From Epiperipatus broadwayi (Eukaryota; Onychophora; Udeonychophora; Euonychophora; Peripatidae): 64,000 nucleotides of DNA. The stretch is taken from contig JAQFVV010000182.1 in NCBI GenBank assembly GCA_028023455.1, forward strand, positions 1,240,001-1,304,000, in the 5' to 3' direction. The first letter of the stretch is position 1. Each line of letters starts with the position of its first letter. The position numbers and the translations under genes are program-made. Under the pieces are notes generated by a model. The model saw only the letters and a program-made list of their open reading frames with translations. It had not been told where the DNA came from and made no database searches. Below, piece after piece: positions 36,100 through 48,830 of the stretch.

Positions 36100-37265
36100 A
36101 TTAAATTTTACTTCTCTCCAGATATCTCTTTAATGGTGGAAATATCTTTTGGGATGACTCAAAAATCTAATATTATCTTCATTCCACAGTGAATATTTTA
36201 CTTACACTTTTCTCTTTTTTCCATTTTCTTTTTTATTAATAACACTAGCAGTGAAACTTGACAATCTGTCAAAGATAAATCCATTGATTCAACCTCAGAA
36301 TATTAGATCACTTTACTCTTTTTGGTCTTTTTATATTATTTAGCCTTTTTATTTTGTAGGCTGTCAAACATTTTTATTTTTAACTTCATTCATATATTTT
36401 TCATTATTATCCTTCTTTTTTAATATTTAAGGCAGCAGAATTCATCTTATAAAATCTCTTCTGCATCAGTACTTGCTTTTATAGATGCTGAATTTGGACT
36501 TTCTTTTCAATAGTATCATTATTCAAATTTTACTTTTTTTAAAGAAACTATTTTAGGTTCTTTAACTAAATTTAAATGCAATTCTTCCTTGGTCTCCTCT
36601 ATTATCACATTTGATTCTAAATGTGATGTTTTTAATATACTTGTTCTATTTTCTCTATCATTTTCAGCATCTGTTATATTGTTGATAACTTTTCTAGGTT
36701 CATCTTCAGCATGATTTGTATTATCTGAATCTTATTTAGATTTTTTTCTCTTCATGTTCTACTTCAAAGTTTTTTTCTATTTTTAAGCCTTTTTTATGTT
36801 TTTCTTCTAATTTTCTACACCATTCATTAAATTTTTTCTCTTTTTTGTTGTTGTTTTTCTTCAAATTCTTGATGCACTTCTTCAATTTTTTTGCAGCATT
36901 TCCTGACAAGAAATTCTTTAATGCTTTATTGTTTTGTTGCCTTTCTTCATTTTTAAAAGCATTTCTTTAAATTCTTTTTACCTTTTTCATTTTTTAAATG
37001 CTTTTCTTCAAATTTTGAATGAATTTCTTTTAATTTGTTCATAAATACACACACCATCTCACTATTAAATGTATCTGATTTTTGTTCTAAAGGCTTTTAT
37101 ATTGTAAGAATAGCTTTTTGCAACAATTGGATCTGATTCGATTGGTTGTGATAGTTCTTATGTTGCTGATGGATCCATCTTTAATTGTGCTTTTATCCTT
37201 GTTATCAAACACATTATCATCAGTATATAATATTAAATGTTTTATTGTTCTCTTGTTGATTATTC
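36100..37265 (-). pseudogene. Decayed coiled-coil ORF of the older LTR element
   Basis: A minus-strand reading from an ATG near 37263 follows MNNQQENN... and, through several frameshifts and stops, a lysine/glutamate-rich protein with runs such as KLKEIHSKFEEKH, KKFNEWCRKLEEKHKKGLK, TDAENDRENRTSILK and VIIEETKEELHLN. Codon-scale coherence over about 1 kb is much better than in surrounding AT-rich DNA. The position, about 370 bp after a tRNA-Lys-like primer site, and the coiled-coil character parallel the 348-codon ORF of the young family, but I see no clear residue-by-residue homology. No pol motif is visible. Confidence 0.5.
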
Positions 37266-37629
37266 ATTTTGTGTAGATTTACAAACTTAAATATTTTTTA
37301 ATTCATACATTATCATCAAATAAACACACCAGTCTCAACCCTTCATGTACAATCTGCTCCAGAATAACATGATATACTTCTGCCTTAATGATTATTTTTA
37401 TTATTTTTTTATATAATGCAATTTATTAAATAATACCCTTTTTTGTACTCCTTTCAGAAAATGTTAGTACATACATTTTTTATACACTTGCTAAGCTTAT
37501 TTCTCATTCCAAACATTTATTGCTTGTTATTTATTATACATTACAACATGCTAAATTTATTCATGTTCTAACATCCATCCCATTACTAGGCTATACAGAA
37601 ATGAAATTTAAGCATAAGAATCAGGAATG

Positions 37630-37652
37630 TTCAAACCCCACATGGGACACCA
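37630..37652 (-). promoter_or_regulatory. tRNA-Lys-like primer-binding site of the older element
   Basis: On the minus strand TGGTGTCCCATGTGGGGT then TTGAA, matching the tRNA-Lys(CUU) complement at 17 of 23 positions; five of six differences are C-to-T. It lies eight bases inside the LTR end GTTACCA (37661-37667). Confidence 0.7.
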
Positions 37653-37660
37653 AATATATA

Positions 37661-39719
37661 ATGGTAACTTTGCAACAGTATTCAGATTTTAACCAGGAAT
37701 CAAAGATATACAATGTTATATTAAATGTATATACAAATCCTAATTTAAAGCAAATGCTTACATTAGTTGAAAGTTAAATGGTCAATAAAATTCAGATAAA
37801 AACAATTCAGTTCAACTATATAAAATAATATTAACCAAAAGATGATGATGATTTATAACAAATACAAGTTCTCCCAAAAATATTTTGTTTGGTTCTCAGT
37901 TTCAATGAAATAAAATAAAGAAACTCTTATCTACCAAACACATCAACTAGAAAGTTCACTTTTTGAAAAACTTATTATGCCCAATCATCATCATTTACAA
38001 ATTTTACAGCCACACCTGCATATTCTCCAGTGGATTGTTTAATTTCTCATGGTTGTAAATATTAGCATATTGGATATTAAAAGCACAATGTTTGGACTAA
38101 TTTAGAGAATACAAACTAAATGGATTAATAAAAAATAATTTATTAAGACAGAATATATAAACTGTCTCATGTACACTCATGACTATTAATATATATACAA
38201 AATATTAAATATAATAAAAGATATTTTTAATTTAAGCTTAAATTTAAGGTTTATCTATAATGATAATATCTTATCATGTGAAATATTTAAACAGTTCCAA
38301 ACCATAATTTTATATAGATATTATTATTTTAATATAGTTATGGTTATCTTCATTATTTTTTTCAAAGATGGTAGTTGTTCTTCTTGGGTATTGGTGATGT
38401 TAAAAACTAAATACAGCTGCATTGATGATAGTATATGTAGGTCTTGGGTTGTTTTTATAACATTATCAATTTATTTCTTCATTGGCAACATTATGGTAAG
38501 ACTGGCTGATGTGTGGTTTTGCACACATCAGCATTATTTTTTGAATCTGACTGCATTTTCCTGGTATTTTGTCTGATGTGGTTTTTTATTGTCTATCCAC
38601 ACATAGCAGATAGTATTCTAGATAAAATCATCATACTGGCTGTTGTAACTGGAGTATTGAAAATTCTTTAAATACAATCAGCAAATATTGCTATCTGAAC
38701 TACAGAAAACAGTTTTAACCAGCAGTTTTTCTCATCTGCATTGAATCCCTGCAACACTGTTTTTTACATTGTCTTCAAATAATTAAATTAGACTGGACTG
38801 TATGGCCTAGACTAGAATGAAATGTCTTAGTTGCTTGTCTCAGACCTATTTATACATACTTGATATTGTTCAACAATATGTTTTCCAAACAATGAATTTG
38901 TCACCAGCTAGTTGCAAGATTTGATCTGTTTCCTTACAGCCATGTTTTTTTGGAAAACATTTTCTTTATTCTCTTCACAATATGTTGTAGAAACAATTTT
39001 ACAGATATCTTGTTATGATTTGATGCATAAATAAATAAATTATTATTATTTGATACAGAAATGAATGAAAGAAAGAAATGGTTTTTTTCTCTCACTCTTT
39101 CTTTATTTATTAATTTATTTATTTATAACTAATGTTAATGATTTAGCAAGAAAAATCATTTTAAATTATAACTTTTAAAATATTTCTAATTCCAAAATTC
39201 TAATATAATTTCTGAATCTATCATCACATTTACTACAAAAATGTAGGAACTTTTATTAAAACTTCATTCAAAAAAGGCAAACTAGTCTTGCATTGGTGGT
39301 CGAGAGGCCTTACAAGCAGTTGCCCGGGTTGCGGGTTCGCATCCCAGCCAATGTTGTGACACTTGGAAAACAAAGGCAAACTAAAAAGAATTCAAGATGC
39401 TTTAGATTTTTAGAAACTATGCAATTCAAATTCTTTTGCATATCAAGACTATTTTTTTTTTCCTTTACAGTGCAATTTAACATTAGGTTTCTCACATATT
39501 ACAAAGTAAATATTTAATAATATGACCAAATGTGTAAAATAACTTTTATGTTTTATTTTTTAGGCAGTTTACTCAAGTGTCACATATATATGCATACATA
39601 CACAAATGGCGGTTTAAATATTTATTACTTATTTTTGATGAGTATTTATTAAACATTTTTTCCCCCAAGCAGCTCTGTGATATAACTAATATGAGTTCCT
39701 ATCAGATTTGTTAGTTACA
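37661..39719 (-). repeat. 5' LTR of the older minus-strand LTR element
   Basis: On the minus strand it begins TGTAAC at 39719 and ends GTTACCA at 37661, the same termini as the young LTRs. It is about 2059 bp, including a 99-bp SINE insertion with its target duplication. Next to its 3' end is the primer site at 37652-37630. Confidence 0.7.
39285..39371 (+). mobile_element. 87-bp tRNA-derived SINE with 12-bp target duplication
   Basis: Contains an A box (TGGTCGAGAGG) and a B box (GGTTCGCATCC) about 35 bases apart, as in a serine/leucine-type tRNA, ending GTGACACTTGGAAAAC. AAAGGCAAACTA flanks it at 39273-39284 and 39372-39383. The sister LTR at about 34849 has the single, empty site, so the insertion is directly demonstrated. 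A related copy is at 27441-27537. Confidence 0.85.
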
Positions 39720-40735
39720 AAATGTATTCATGATTTTAATGTATTTTTTAGACTATATAATTAACAAAAAATATAAAAAATTTAAAATTTTGAGTTTATA
39801 TGTAACAATGGTGTATTAATGCCTACTTTTTTAAGTCAATATCAATATATTCATCAGATAAAAATATTTGTTTATCTGACCAGTAGATTGCTAATGGTAC
39901 AAAAAATCTGGGCATTAGTTGCAACTTTATTTAAATAATTCTTTGGGAATCTGATGCTTCAATTATATAATAACATTTTTTACACCTCATGCTTTATTTA
40001 TGAAAACTGAAAGAAAAATTATTTTTTTAACATTTTAATGCATATATGTGAATAAAAATATTTTTCAATTTTTTTTATATCTATGTACTTATCACGTTGA
40101 TAGAAATCACTAATCATATTATAGATATTCTACCCCTCCAAGAATTTAAGTATTTAAAGTCAACATGTATATATAATGTTTAAAATATATTGCTAAGATA
40201 TATTAAATAAAATATATAAACTTCCTAATTTATTTATTACACTTTCACTTTAAATAATAATTCATAATTTTTTTAAAGATAAAAATACCATAAAATGTTT
40301 TTGATTAAATTATAATGGATAATAAATTTACAATCCCCAGAGTATGAGCAGCGTCAAACCTCATTTATCAAATATCATTTATTTTTATTAATAGAGTACT
40401 GTATTGCATTGGTAAGCTCTAAAATTATTTTTGTTTGTTGTTGGTTAAATTACTTTTTTGATTTACACGCATATGCAAGCATTTGCTTAGTTAATATTGA
40501 GAAGTAATATATACTCTTAACTACCACTATTACACTTCAAAATAAAATTTAAAAAACACTTTCATTATTACATTTTAAAATAACTTTTCATTAATATTCA
40601 CATTGTTAATAATTATATATTATTTAAACTGACTACAACTTTTATAATAAAAAAAAAAAAAAACAATTATTTTTTTTAATATTTTAAAAAGCTAATTTTA
40701 ATCTAATATATATATATATAATTTTCAATAATTAT
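39720..40735. other. AT-rich spacer
   Basis: No supportable feature. Confidence 0.4.
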
Positions 40736-42200
40736 CTATCCATTGCAGAATGAAGGCTCTCTTCAAATTTAATTCAGTTTTCTGATCAATAGTTTCTCTT
40801 TTTCATATCATTTCACTTAAAATTTGTCATGAACTGCTTTCCTTTTTTTTTAGATTTCTGTTTAATACTTCAATTGATCAGCTAGTATCATCTCATTTGG
40901 AAACATGTCTAGTCCAAAACCATTTTATTTTTCAGTCATGTTAATAATGCCTATTTGTTTTTCACCTATATTCTTCATTTATAATCTTTCTTTGGCATTT
41001 TAACAATGATATATTGTTGTTTTGGTAAGCATAATTATGACGCTAACACATTGAAAGTATACTTGATTCATAAATTTTTATACTTATTTTCTATTGTGTG
41101 TGTATATATACACACGCGCGCATACACACATTATAAAACAGAAATGTTGTTTTGTTTTTATAAATGAAAATGGAATTTATCAAATATTTGTTGTTGTTTT
41201 TTTTTAATATTTGTATTGATAAACATTAAAGCTATTTTTTTTACTACCTCTATTGCTTCTTTTATTTATATGTTATAGAGAAATGTATGTATTCAATATT
41301 AAGAAGTAATATATATCTCTGACAATTGTTATTACATTTTAGAATAAGTTTTAAAAACACAACATTTTTAACTATTAATAATCCACTACAGGACAAAAAT
41401 CTTTCCAAGTTTAATTCAACTTCTCCAATTCATAATTTCTTTTTGCAAATTCAAAATATCTACTTATCTCTTACATTAAATTTGCATGTGGTCATTTTTT
41501 TAAAAAAATTTTTTTTTATCAATCTCTCATCTTCATTTAGGATTTCAGTTGCCCATGTATTTTATCTCTTATGGAATTATGGCATCATCTCAACTCCATT
41601 TCAACCCTTTCGTTTTTTTTTTAACGATGTCCATGATTATCCATAAAGTTTCCATTCACTTTAATAGACTCACCAAAGTATTTATAATTAAGTTTTTCTA
41701 ATTTATCTCATCAATATTTATTTTCTTCTTTTTTGAAAAGATATTGAACATTATTTTAGTTTTTTAGCATTTATCTTTTTGTTTTCACCTAACAACTCTT
41801 ATAACATTTGCAAATCTGCAATGTTTAGATGATTTAAATAATCCTTATTTTTATTTCTTTAACACTTAAAATACTAATTGTAAAATGTCTTGAGAAATAG
41901 AATCATCTATTGTATACCCTTATCAATGTTAATCTATCTCTTGGTGACTCCATATAGTCTCACCACTACTATTACATTTTGATATTTTTTTCTATTAATA
42001 TTATTATGTATTTATGTCTTGATTTTTCAAAGTTTTAATTACTGTTTAAATCCTTATAGAGTCAAATACCTTTACATAATCAACAAATTTAAAGTAAAAT
42101 AGAAATTTATATTCATTGGATTTATAATATAACTGATCTTAAATACAGTTTGCTTTTTATTGATTTGAATTCAAAGTTCTTTATACTTAAGTTATAATCT
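40736..42200 (-). pseudogene. RTE-like LINE relics (very decayed)
   Basis: Minus-strand text near 41690-41640 reads YKYFGESIKVNG-FM, similar to the YLG..I..DG block after RTE-clade RT. Blocks around 40738 and 41381 (TCCACTACAGGAC-AA..CTTTCCAAGTTTAATTC) are paralogous to each other and to 20180, as expected of two overlapping 3' ends. Strongly degraded; assignment is tentative. Confidence 0.4.
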
Positions 42201-42249
42201 TAGTAAAATTCTTGGATAGAAATGATAAAAGACTGTTAGATATTGAAGC

Positions 42250-42253
<4 letters not shown>

Positions 42254-42282
<29 letters not shown>
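42254..42282. repeat. TA microsatellite
   Basis: About 14 AT dinucleotides directly upstream of the hairpin at 42294. Confidence 0.85.
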
Positions 42283-42293
42283 GCTGGCTTCAC

Positions 42294-42340
42294 CATTCAC
42301 TGTGGACTAACTAAGACCCTAAGTCCAACCACAGTGAATG
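42294..42340. repeat. Perfect 12-bp inverted repeat with structured loop
   Basis: CATTCACTGTGG (42294-42305) and CCACAGTGAATG (42329-42340) are perfectly complementary; the 23-nt loop contains GGACT/AGTCC-type complementarity. It could be the tip of a mobile element or a structured RNA. Adjacent to a TA microsatellite. Confidence 0.75.
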
Positions 42341-43860
42341 TATGTTTTTCTCAAACTTAAAGAATGACTTGCATTAATAGTTATATATTATTTTAAGGGA
42401 AATTATGGTAAGAGTGGGAAAAGTTAATGAAATATAATATAAAAAAATAAGAGAATTTTTTTAAAATTTTTCTTTAATTTTAAAATATGGTGGCAGAAAG
42501 AGATAAGATAAATATTTTATAATTAAACATAACTCATTAAAGAATGCAATTATTTTATGAAAGATTTTAATTAAAAGAAAATAGATTACAGGGGGAAATT
42601 TGAAACAATAAACTACTAATAAGTAGTTTTGTAGTTTAATTAAAATCTCAATTGGAAAAAAGAGTATAAATAAAGAACTTTTCTTTTGTTCTTCAATCTG
42701 AAAATCTACTGAAGCTCTTGCTAAGGACTCTTATATTAAGGATTTCTAGAATCGGCTGAAAATTATTCTTTAAAAAAAAAAAAGAAATTCATTTTGTTTG
42801 AATTCCTGCTTGCTGCTTTTTCATTGTCACTGTAGATTATTTGCTCTACATGGATTCAAATCCAGAACTTTATTACTCTACAGAAATGCTGGGGTAATTT
42901 ACTTTGCCTTCACTCTCCCATCCCTGGGACTGGAGTCATAAAGATGTGAGCCAGCTGAAAAACCAAGAAAAATGCCTGACAAATATCTACCCTGTAGTAA
43001 TTTAATTCTTTCTATGGAAATATGAATTTAAAAAAAAGGAACTGCCATGCAACATTAATGGAACCCATCTTGACACATGCACTCCGGCAACTAGAGAGTT
43101 GCCGGTAACTATCCTCTTATTTGAAATGTTTTTTTTTTTCAAAATAACTCTAGAGATATGTTGTTGTTGTTTTTTTTAAAAACATTTTGTAAATTGTTTT
43201 TTATTTAAATATTGTAATTGGTATTGGGCTTAATATGTATAATGGTGATGAATCTTCTTAAGCTGGGTGGAAAATGCCTCACTAAACTTGGTCGCCATTA
43301 TACACTTATAATTAAGCATTTCATTTTATGTATATGTTTTAAAGACAAAAAAAATGCAGAAAGCACAAATCCCCCCCCCCCTTTTGATTAATAATGCAGT
43401 GTTACCTATTAAGTTCTAGTTAATTGTTATAGAACTTGAGATTAAATTATTAAAGATTTCATTTTGTTTTCTTTTGCTAAAAAAAAAAAAGAGAGGCCCT
43501 TACTTATATTTCTTTTGCCATATATATTTCTCCTTAATTCAATTCAAAAAAAGGTTACAAACATATATGTGTATTTTTTAAGAATGTAAAATAACAAAAC
43601 TTTCGTTTTTCATCTAACTGTAAAAGAGAGAGTACAGTCGCCCGTATTTCTCGATATTAAAGTTATAGCAAAAAGGATTTGTATTAATTTGGTGGTGGGC
43701 TGGCTGAACATTAACTAATTGTTCTAACATATCTGCCCCTTTGCATGAGTGATTTAATTGTATTGCAAAATAGAATAACAATTATTTTATAAGAGATTTT
43801 TTTTGGTTGGACTTTCATAGTGTTCTGTATATGTTTACCTAAGGTTTTTCTTTTAAATTT
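42341..43860. other. Intergenic stretch, moderately complex
   Basis: No supportable gene. GGATTCAAATCC near 42851 resembles a Pol III B box, without a clear A box. A perfect hairpin lies at 43084-43105 and a C run of 11 at 43371-43381. Confidence 0.4.
43084..43105. repeat. Perfect 9-bp GC-rich hairpin
   Basis: CCGGCAACT (43084-43092), AGAG loop, AGTTGCCGG (43097-43105). Such GC-rich perfect pairing is striking in this AT-rich DNA. No downstream T run, so it is not an obvious terminator. Confidence 0.8.
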
Positions 43861-44755
43861 AAAGGTCGCTGGACTGTATATATATTATATTGCATATTGG
43901 GTGATATGTGGGCAAGTCTCTGCACATTTCGGCACTTTCCTAACCAAGTTTACATAAGTTAGCATGCCCACCTCGGGATCGCAATGAGGATTAATAAAAA
44001 TTGGATCTCCTCTCTTTCATATATATAGAGCTGGACATAAGCAACAAAACTCCATGCCTGAATTCGGATCACGCTGTTAGCGAATGAATTCCATTTCTCT
44101 AACTCAGTTTAGAAGTGGAGAGCTATCCAGACTCGTGTTAGATTCTTGGTGGCCATTTGCGTCTCAGGACTCCTCATTTCTCACAATAGTCTGTCATCTT
44201 AGTCTGCAATATTTATATTTATTTCAAAAACTTTCTCTGCAGAATATTATTGAAGTGTCTAAATCAAGACTAAAAATATCCGAAAAGGGGGGAGTCACTA
44301 TTGAATTTTGTTAGTAGCATAGGATGGTACTTTCAATGCTTTCCTAAAAATATGTTAATTAGTTTGGCTGGCTATCTGAATCATGTACTCCCATCATAGT
44401 GTTGATTATGTCTGTCTCTCTCTTTCAATCATGTAACCTGTCCAATGGCTAGAAATGTTCCCAACTTATAATGTGAAGTCATTTTTAAAGGGGCTTTCTT
44501 TCATACCTGGATATAGTTGCAGGGAATTAGCCTGCAGCTCAGATAATCAATTCGTTGTACTCTGCAAGTGTAAAATAATAAAGTTTTTCTTTTGTTTTTT
44601 ATTCACTATTATTAAAACTTTGTAGCATTGTTTTCTTTAGTAAACCTGATCAATATATATATATGTTCAAATTCCTCCTTAGAGTCTTGTCTTTCCTTGA
44701 CCACCGGGCATACATTAAGAATAAATTATAGTGAGGTTTGAGGAGTAAGTCACTT
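43861..44755. other. Low-repeat segment with a possible exon
   Basis: Composition here is less AT-rich and mostly free of simple repeats. A 76-codon ATG frame at 44084-44314 (contains LVLDSWWPFASQDSSF) has a protein-like composition, but I recognise no family and see no splice evidence that decides it. It may be unique host DNA or an unrecognised mobile element. Confidence 0.3.
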
Positions 44756-44759
44756 AGTA

Positions 44760-44840
44760 GTAATCTGGAGGAGTAGGTGAGGTTCGAACCCCCTCTACCT
44801 GCACCTCTAGGTTAGGTTAAAGCAGCTCTACTTTTCTTGC
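44760..44840 (-). repeat. tRNA-like fragment (SINE head?)
   Basis: On the minus strand AGTAGAGCTGC, then about 35 bases later GGGGGTTCGAACCTC, resembling the D-arm end and T-arm/B box of a tRNA. The GGTTCGAACC core is palindromic. The acceptor stem is not convincing, so a functional tRNA gene is unlikely. Confidence 0.4.
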
Positions 44841-46100
44841 CATTACAATATATACTTACTAATATTTTTCTTTAATTCTTTCTTAAATATTTCTACAATA
44901 TTCCACTAACTATCTGAATAGCTTCATCATTTAGACATTTGGAGGGAAGCTTTATCTAGAATTTCCCTATTTTTTCATCTTCCTTTTTTTAAAATGTCTA
45001 TAATAATTTCATAATTTTCTGGAACTTTCCATTCTTCATAAATTTAATTATGTATTTCAGCTCTTCATAGTATTTGATATTTCAAAAAAATCTTGACACT
45101 ATAAAGGCTCATTTATTTTCATCATTATTATTATACAGTTCTTTGTTGGATAATTCCACATTTCTATCTGATATCATTCTACTTTTTAATATTAATGTTA
45201 TTTTTTCTTATTACTATTCAAACAACTTTCTTTTTGATATCAAGATATTATATTTTTGAAACCCTTGTGCAATTTTGCAGCTCCTTTTATGTTTTATTTC
45301 ACAGTTATATTTTCTTATGTCATCATTCATATTTTTCTATTTTATTTTTAACATTTTATAATTTTTACAAAAATTTATAGGTAAATTACTGTCTTTTTTA
45401 ATGCCAACTACATAACAATGATTTTATTCAAATTTAAGTCATTTTCAATGTCCGTTAAAATTATTTACAAATTTAATTTAAATTCATCAGAGTATTTCTG
45501 AAAGTGAGGGATATCATTTCTAACATATTTTTTTATCTTATTAATCAATGTTTCAATTGTAGTGGTAAATCTATTAAGAACATTATAGTCCAAAATGTAT
45601 ATTTTTATCATTTAAAATATAATTCAATTTTTTTTAGATGCTTCCATGTTATTCATAATCTGTTTACTTCATTTGAAAATTCTACCACTGTATCTCCTCC
45701 CATAATCGAATTTATTTAATATTTCAATAAATGTTCCAATTTTATCATTCAAATATCTCATGACAATCATACAAATGTTGTTTGGTTTGACTGAAAGCAT
45801 TATGCATTAATTGAACAAAAAGAAAAGAAAGGTAAAGAAAAAAAACATGATATGTTTGTTCAAAATGAAACAAGAAAGATATTGTTACAAACAAAACAAA
45901 ACAAGAAGTTGGTGAAAAGTAATATCTATCCTCAAAGACACAAAGACAAAAAGATTGATAGTCACAATTTTGAAAGAAAAAGGACAATCATACAAAGCAA
46001 AATGAGAACAAGAGACATCAATTTCATCATCCAAGTACTACAACCAAAAATTGAAAACAATTCGTCCTTACATCAAAGTTAGGGGCTAGTATTTATAAAA
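44841..46100. other. AT-rich spacer
   Basis: No supportable gene; several low-complexity frames of phenylalanine- and isoleucine-rich sequence are composition artefacts. Confidence 0.4.
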
Positions 46101-46720
46101 TATTTCTTGTCATCTTTGGGAGACTTAGAGGCAAATATTATACATATATCAAAATAATATACTTACTCTCTCTGGAGTTTTAGAGGTAAAATAGGAGAAC
46201 GTAATGCTTATAATAAATAATAATAAACATCAAAATTTGGGGAGCAAAAATGAGATCAATCAATCAAAGGACATAAGCACACCTCAAGACAATGACAAAA
46301 ACCCATCCAACATCAATACTGCAACAAACCAACAAACTCCAACAATCAAATATCCAATCCACCTTCAAAATTATAGATTTTCTACAACATAAACTTTCAA
46401 ATATGGACAAAATTATTACCTATAATTTAACACCATCAATATATTTTAAATTGAAATTAACGCTTCATGACTATATTTATCTTTCATCATTAAAAAATAC
46501 AATAACAGAACAATCACCATCTAAACATAAGGCAAAATATTTCCATTTATATAAAAAAATTAAACACACAAAAATGCTTTCTTTCTTTAAACACATATCT
46601 CACATCAATATATATATTACACTCTCTCAGGTATGTGGGGTATTTCAAGCCCTAATTAGCTTATTTGAGCCTGTTGTGCAAATGAATGGAACTACTTGCT
46701 GCATTCCATTTAAATTGAAG
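46100..46720 (-). mobile_element. Relic leader of a LARD-family element
   Basis: On the minus strand, 46690 downward reads GGCTCAAATAAGC, then GGGCTTGAAATACCCCACAT and CTGAGAGAG, aligning with the primer-site/leader junction at 2141-2195 of the young family. Two hairpin motifs (46187-46162 and 46132-46108, CTCTAA-ACTCCAGAGAGAG type) follow at the right distance. The primer site itself is decayed. No LTR or ORF can be delimited around it. A plus-strand frame of 153 codons at 46292-46753 is antisense to this leader and not considered a gene. Confidence 0.6.
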
Positions 46721-46754
46721 AAAGACAAAATTATCCCGGTTATATATAAATAAA

Positions 46755-48830
46755 TGTGAATCAATTAATTTCATAATGACTCTAGCATTAAAAGAAAAAT
46801 AAGAATAATATATTACCGCTCTTTCAAATAAATTACAAAGACGTTACTTATAAAACAAATAGTACATCCTTTATTATTATATATTAAGGTTTAATTTTAG
46901 ATAATATCAATGTTTTAAATACAAACCCAAATAATAAACATACATATATACTTGCAATAAGTATATATATTAAAATATAAAGCATATCTATGCTTAACAA
47001 GAGATATGAATATAAATAAAATCCATACTATACTTTTCAGATATTTAAAATAAAAAAAAAAAATATTACATACAGCAAAATATATATTTAAAATTTTAAA
47101 TTACTTAAGTATTAATTTTGAAACATTAATTATTGCGTTAGAAAACAAGAGCTGAATTGCTATTTATAAAACGTTATATTTTTATAATGAAAATTAAAAG
47201 TAAACAAAAATATCAATCTCAAAAATATATTTATATATCATTTATACATATAAAATTATTAACTACCTTTTCAAAGTTCACTTAGTTAGTTTTCCTTCAA
47301 AGGTCAATTTATTCCATGGGTTATTTCTTTATCCGTTTACTATTAGAATGCATTCTAGTGAAGGTGAGGAAATTATCACGTTAGAGAAAATTGTTAATTC
47401 TTGGATATATGTATATTTTATTCTTTTAAAATTTCTTTCCTTGAAAAATAAATAAATAAATTGAAATGTTGAATCCAATATATTAATTTTAGTTACCTCC
47501 AGATTATTATTAGATTGACCATTATAGATTCCAGATAGCTATATCAAATTACAGCTCCAGACGCGATGAAATACATATATTGAAATTTTCTTAGTTGTTT
47601 CATTTTAAATTGCCTTGGAATAAATGAAAGTAATGGGGCAGCCTCTTGGCTGTGATATATATATCCCAATTAGCAGGCCATAATTTATATATTTACCATA
47701 AAAATATCTCTTATTCCAATATTCTGAAGAATGGTAATTTCAAAGAAATAAAGTACAACAAAATTTTATCCTCTTGTTTGTTTTATAACTATTCCAATAA
47801 CAATAATAATAATGGCTTCTTTTATTGTTGTTGTTGTTGTTCCACGCGCCAGCAAATGCTGTTTTGAAAACCCTTGTTATACATGTTTTCTTTTAAAACA
47901 ATTAACATTAAAAAAATATAAAATATCAAGCATATATATATTAAAAATATTAAATTGAAAATTTATTTGACAGCTTTAAAAATATACATAAATAATAATA
48001 TTGCATTTTTTTAATAATCACTGCAAATAAAATATTTTTTTATATAATCAACAATTTATATGTCTTTATTTATTTATAATAATTAAATATTCATAACGAT
48101 GTACTATCAACATATAAATAAAATAATAACTTCAAACAATAACTATACCTAATAAACATAAACAATAATAATACTTCATATGTAAACATCAACTCAAAGA
48201 GATTTTTTTTTTAATAACAAATGACAATTTTTAAAATATGGATAGACTTATCGATATTTACAATATATATATATATTTAAGCAGAAAATATATTACACAT
48301 ATTTTTGCTTCACTGTCTGGTGATTCAAAATCTTGAATCAGAGGTTTAAACCCAGCTATATATGTGTTAAATCACTAGAGAGTGAAAGGATGCACATACA
48401 AGTTTTAAAACCCTCCTTTATTTTTTTTTTACATTCATAAGTTAAACATTTTTATTATAAAAGATTATTTAATAATTTTAAGTCTGAAATATTTAAATTC
48501 CCGGTCCCTTTATATAATCATGTATATGTGTTCAAGATTGCAAAAATACATTATTGATAAAAGTATATTTTTCGTTATTAAATATTATGTATATTTATTT
48601 TGTAGTTACATATTTTATTTTATGATGCAATACCAAAGAAAGTTCTAGAGAGTAATTAAAATAACCCCAGAAATGTATAAATAAAAGAATCTTCTAGATT
48701 TAATTTAAAAAGGGTAATTAATAAATTAAAATACCTTAGCAAACAAAATGTTAATGAAAATTATATCTTTTAAATCTGTTTCCATTCTTGAAATAGATTA
48801 AAACAATACTCTTTAGAACTTGTTGCATCA
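46755..48830. other. AT-rich intergenic stretch
   Basis: No supportable gene. A GTT microsatellite lies near 47820-47842. GGTTTAAACCC near 48340 resembles a B box; an upstream A box is weak. Confidence 0.4.

Noticed and set aside
44760-44840. Functional tRNA gene
   Set aside because: T-arm-like and D-arm-like parts are present but no acceptor stem pairs; better read as a SINE head or chance palindrome.
45074-45380. Overlapping phenylalanine/isoleucine-rich frames
   Set aside because: Typical chance frames in T-rich DNA.
46292-46753. Plus-strand frame of 153 codons
   Set aside because: Antisense to a decayed copy of the same leader; low-complexity K/T/I/S-rich composition and no recognisable domain.
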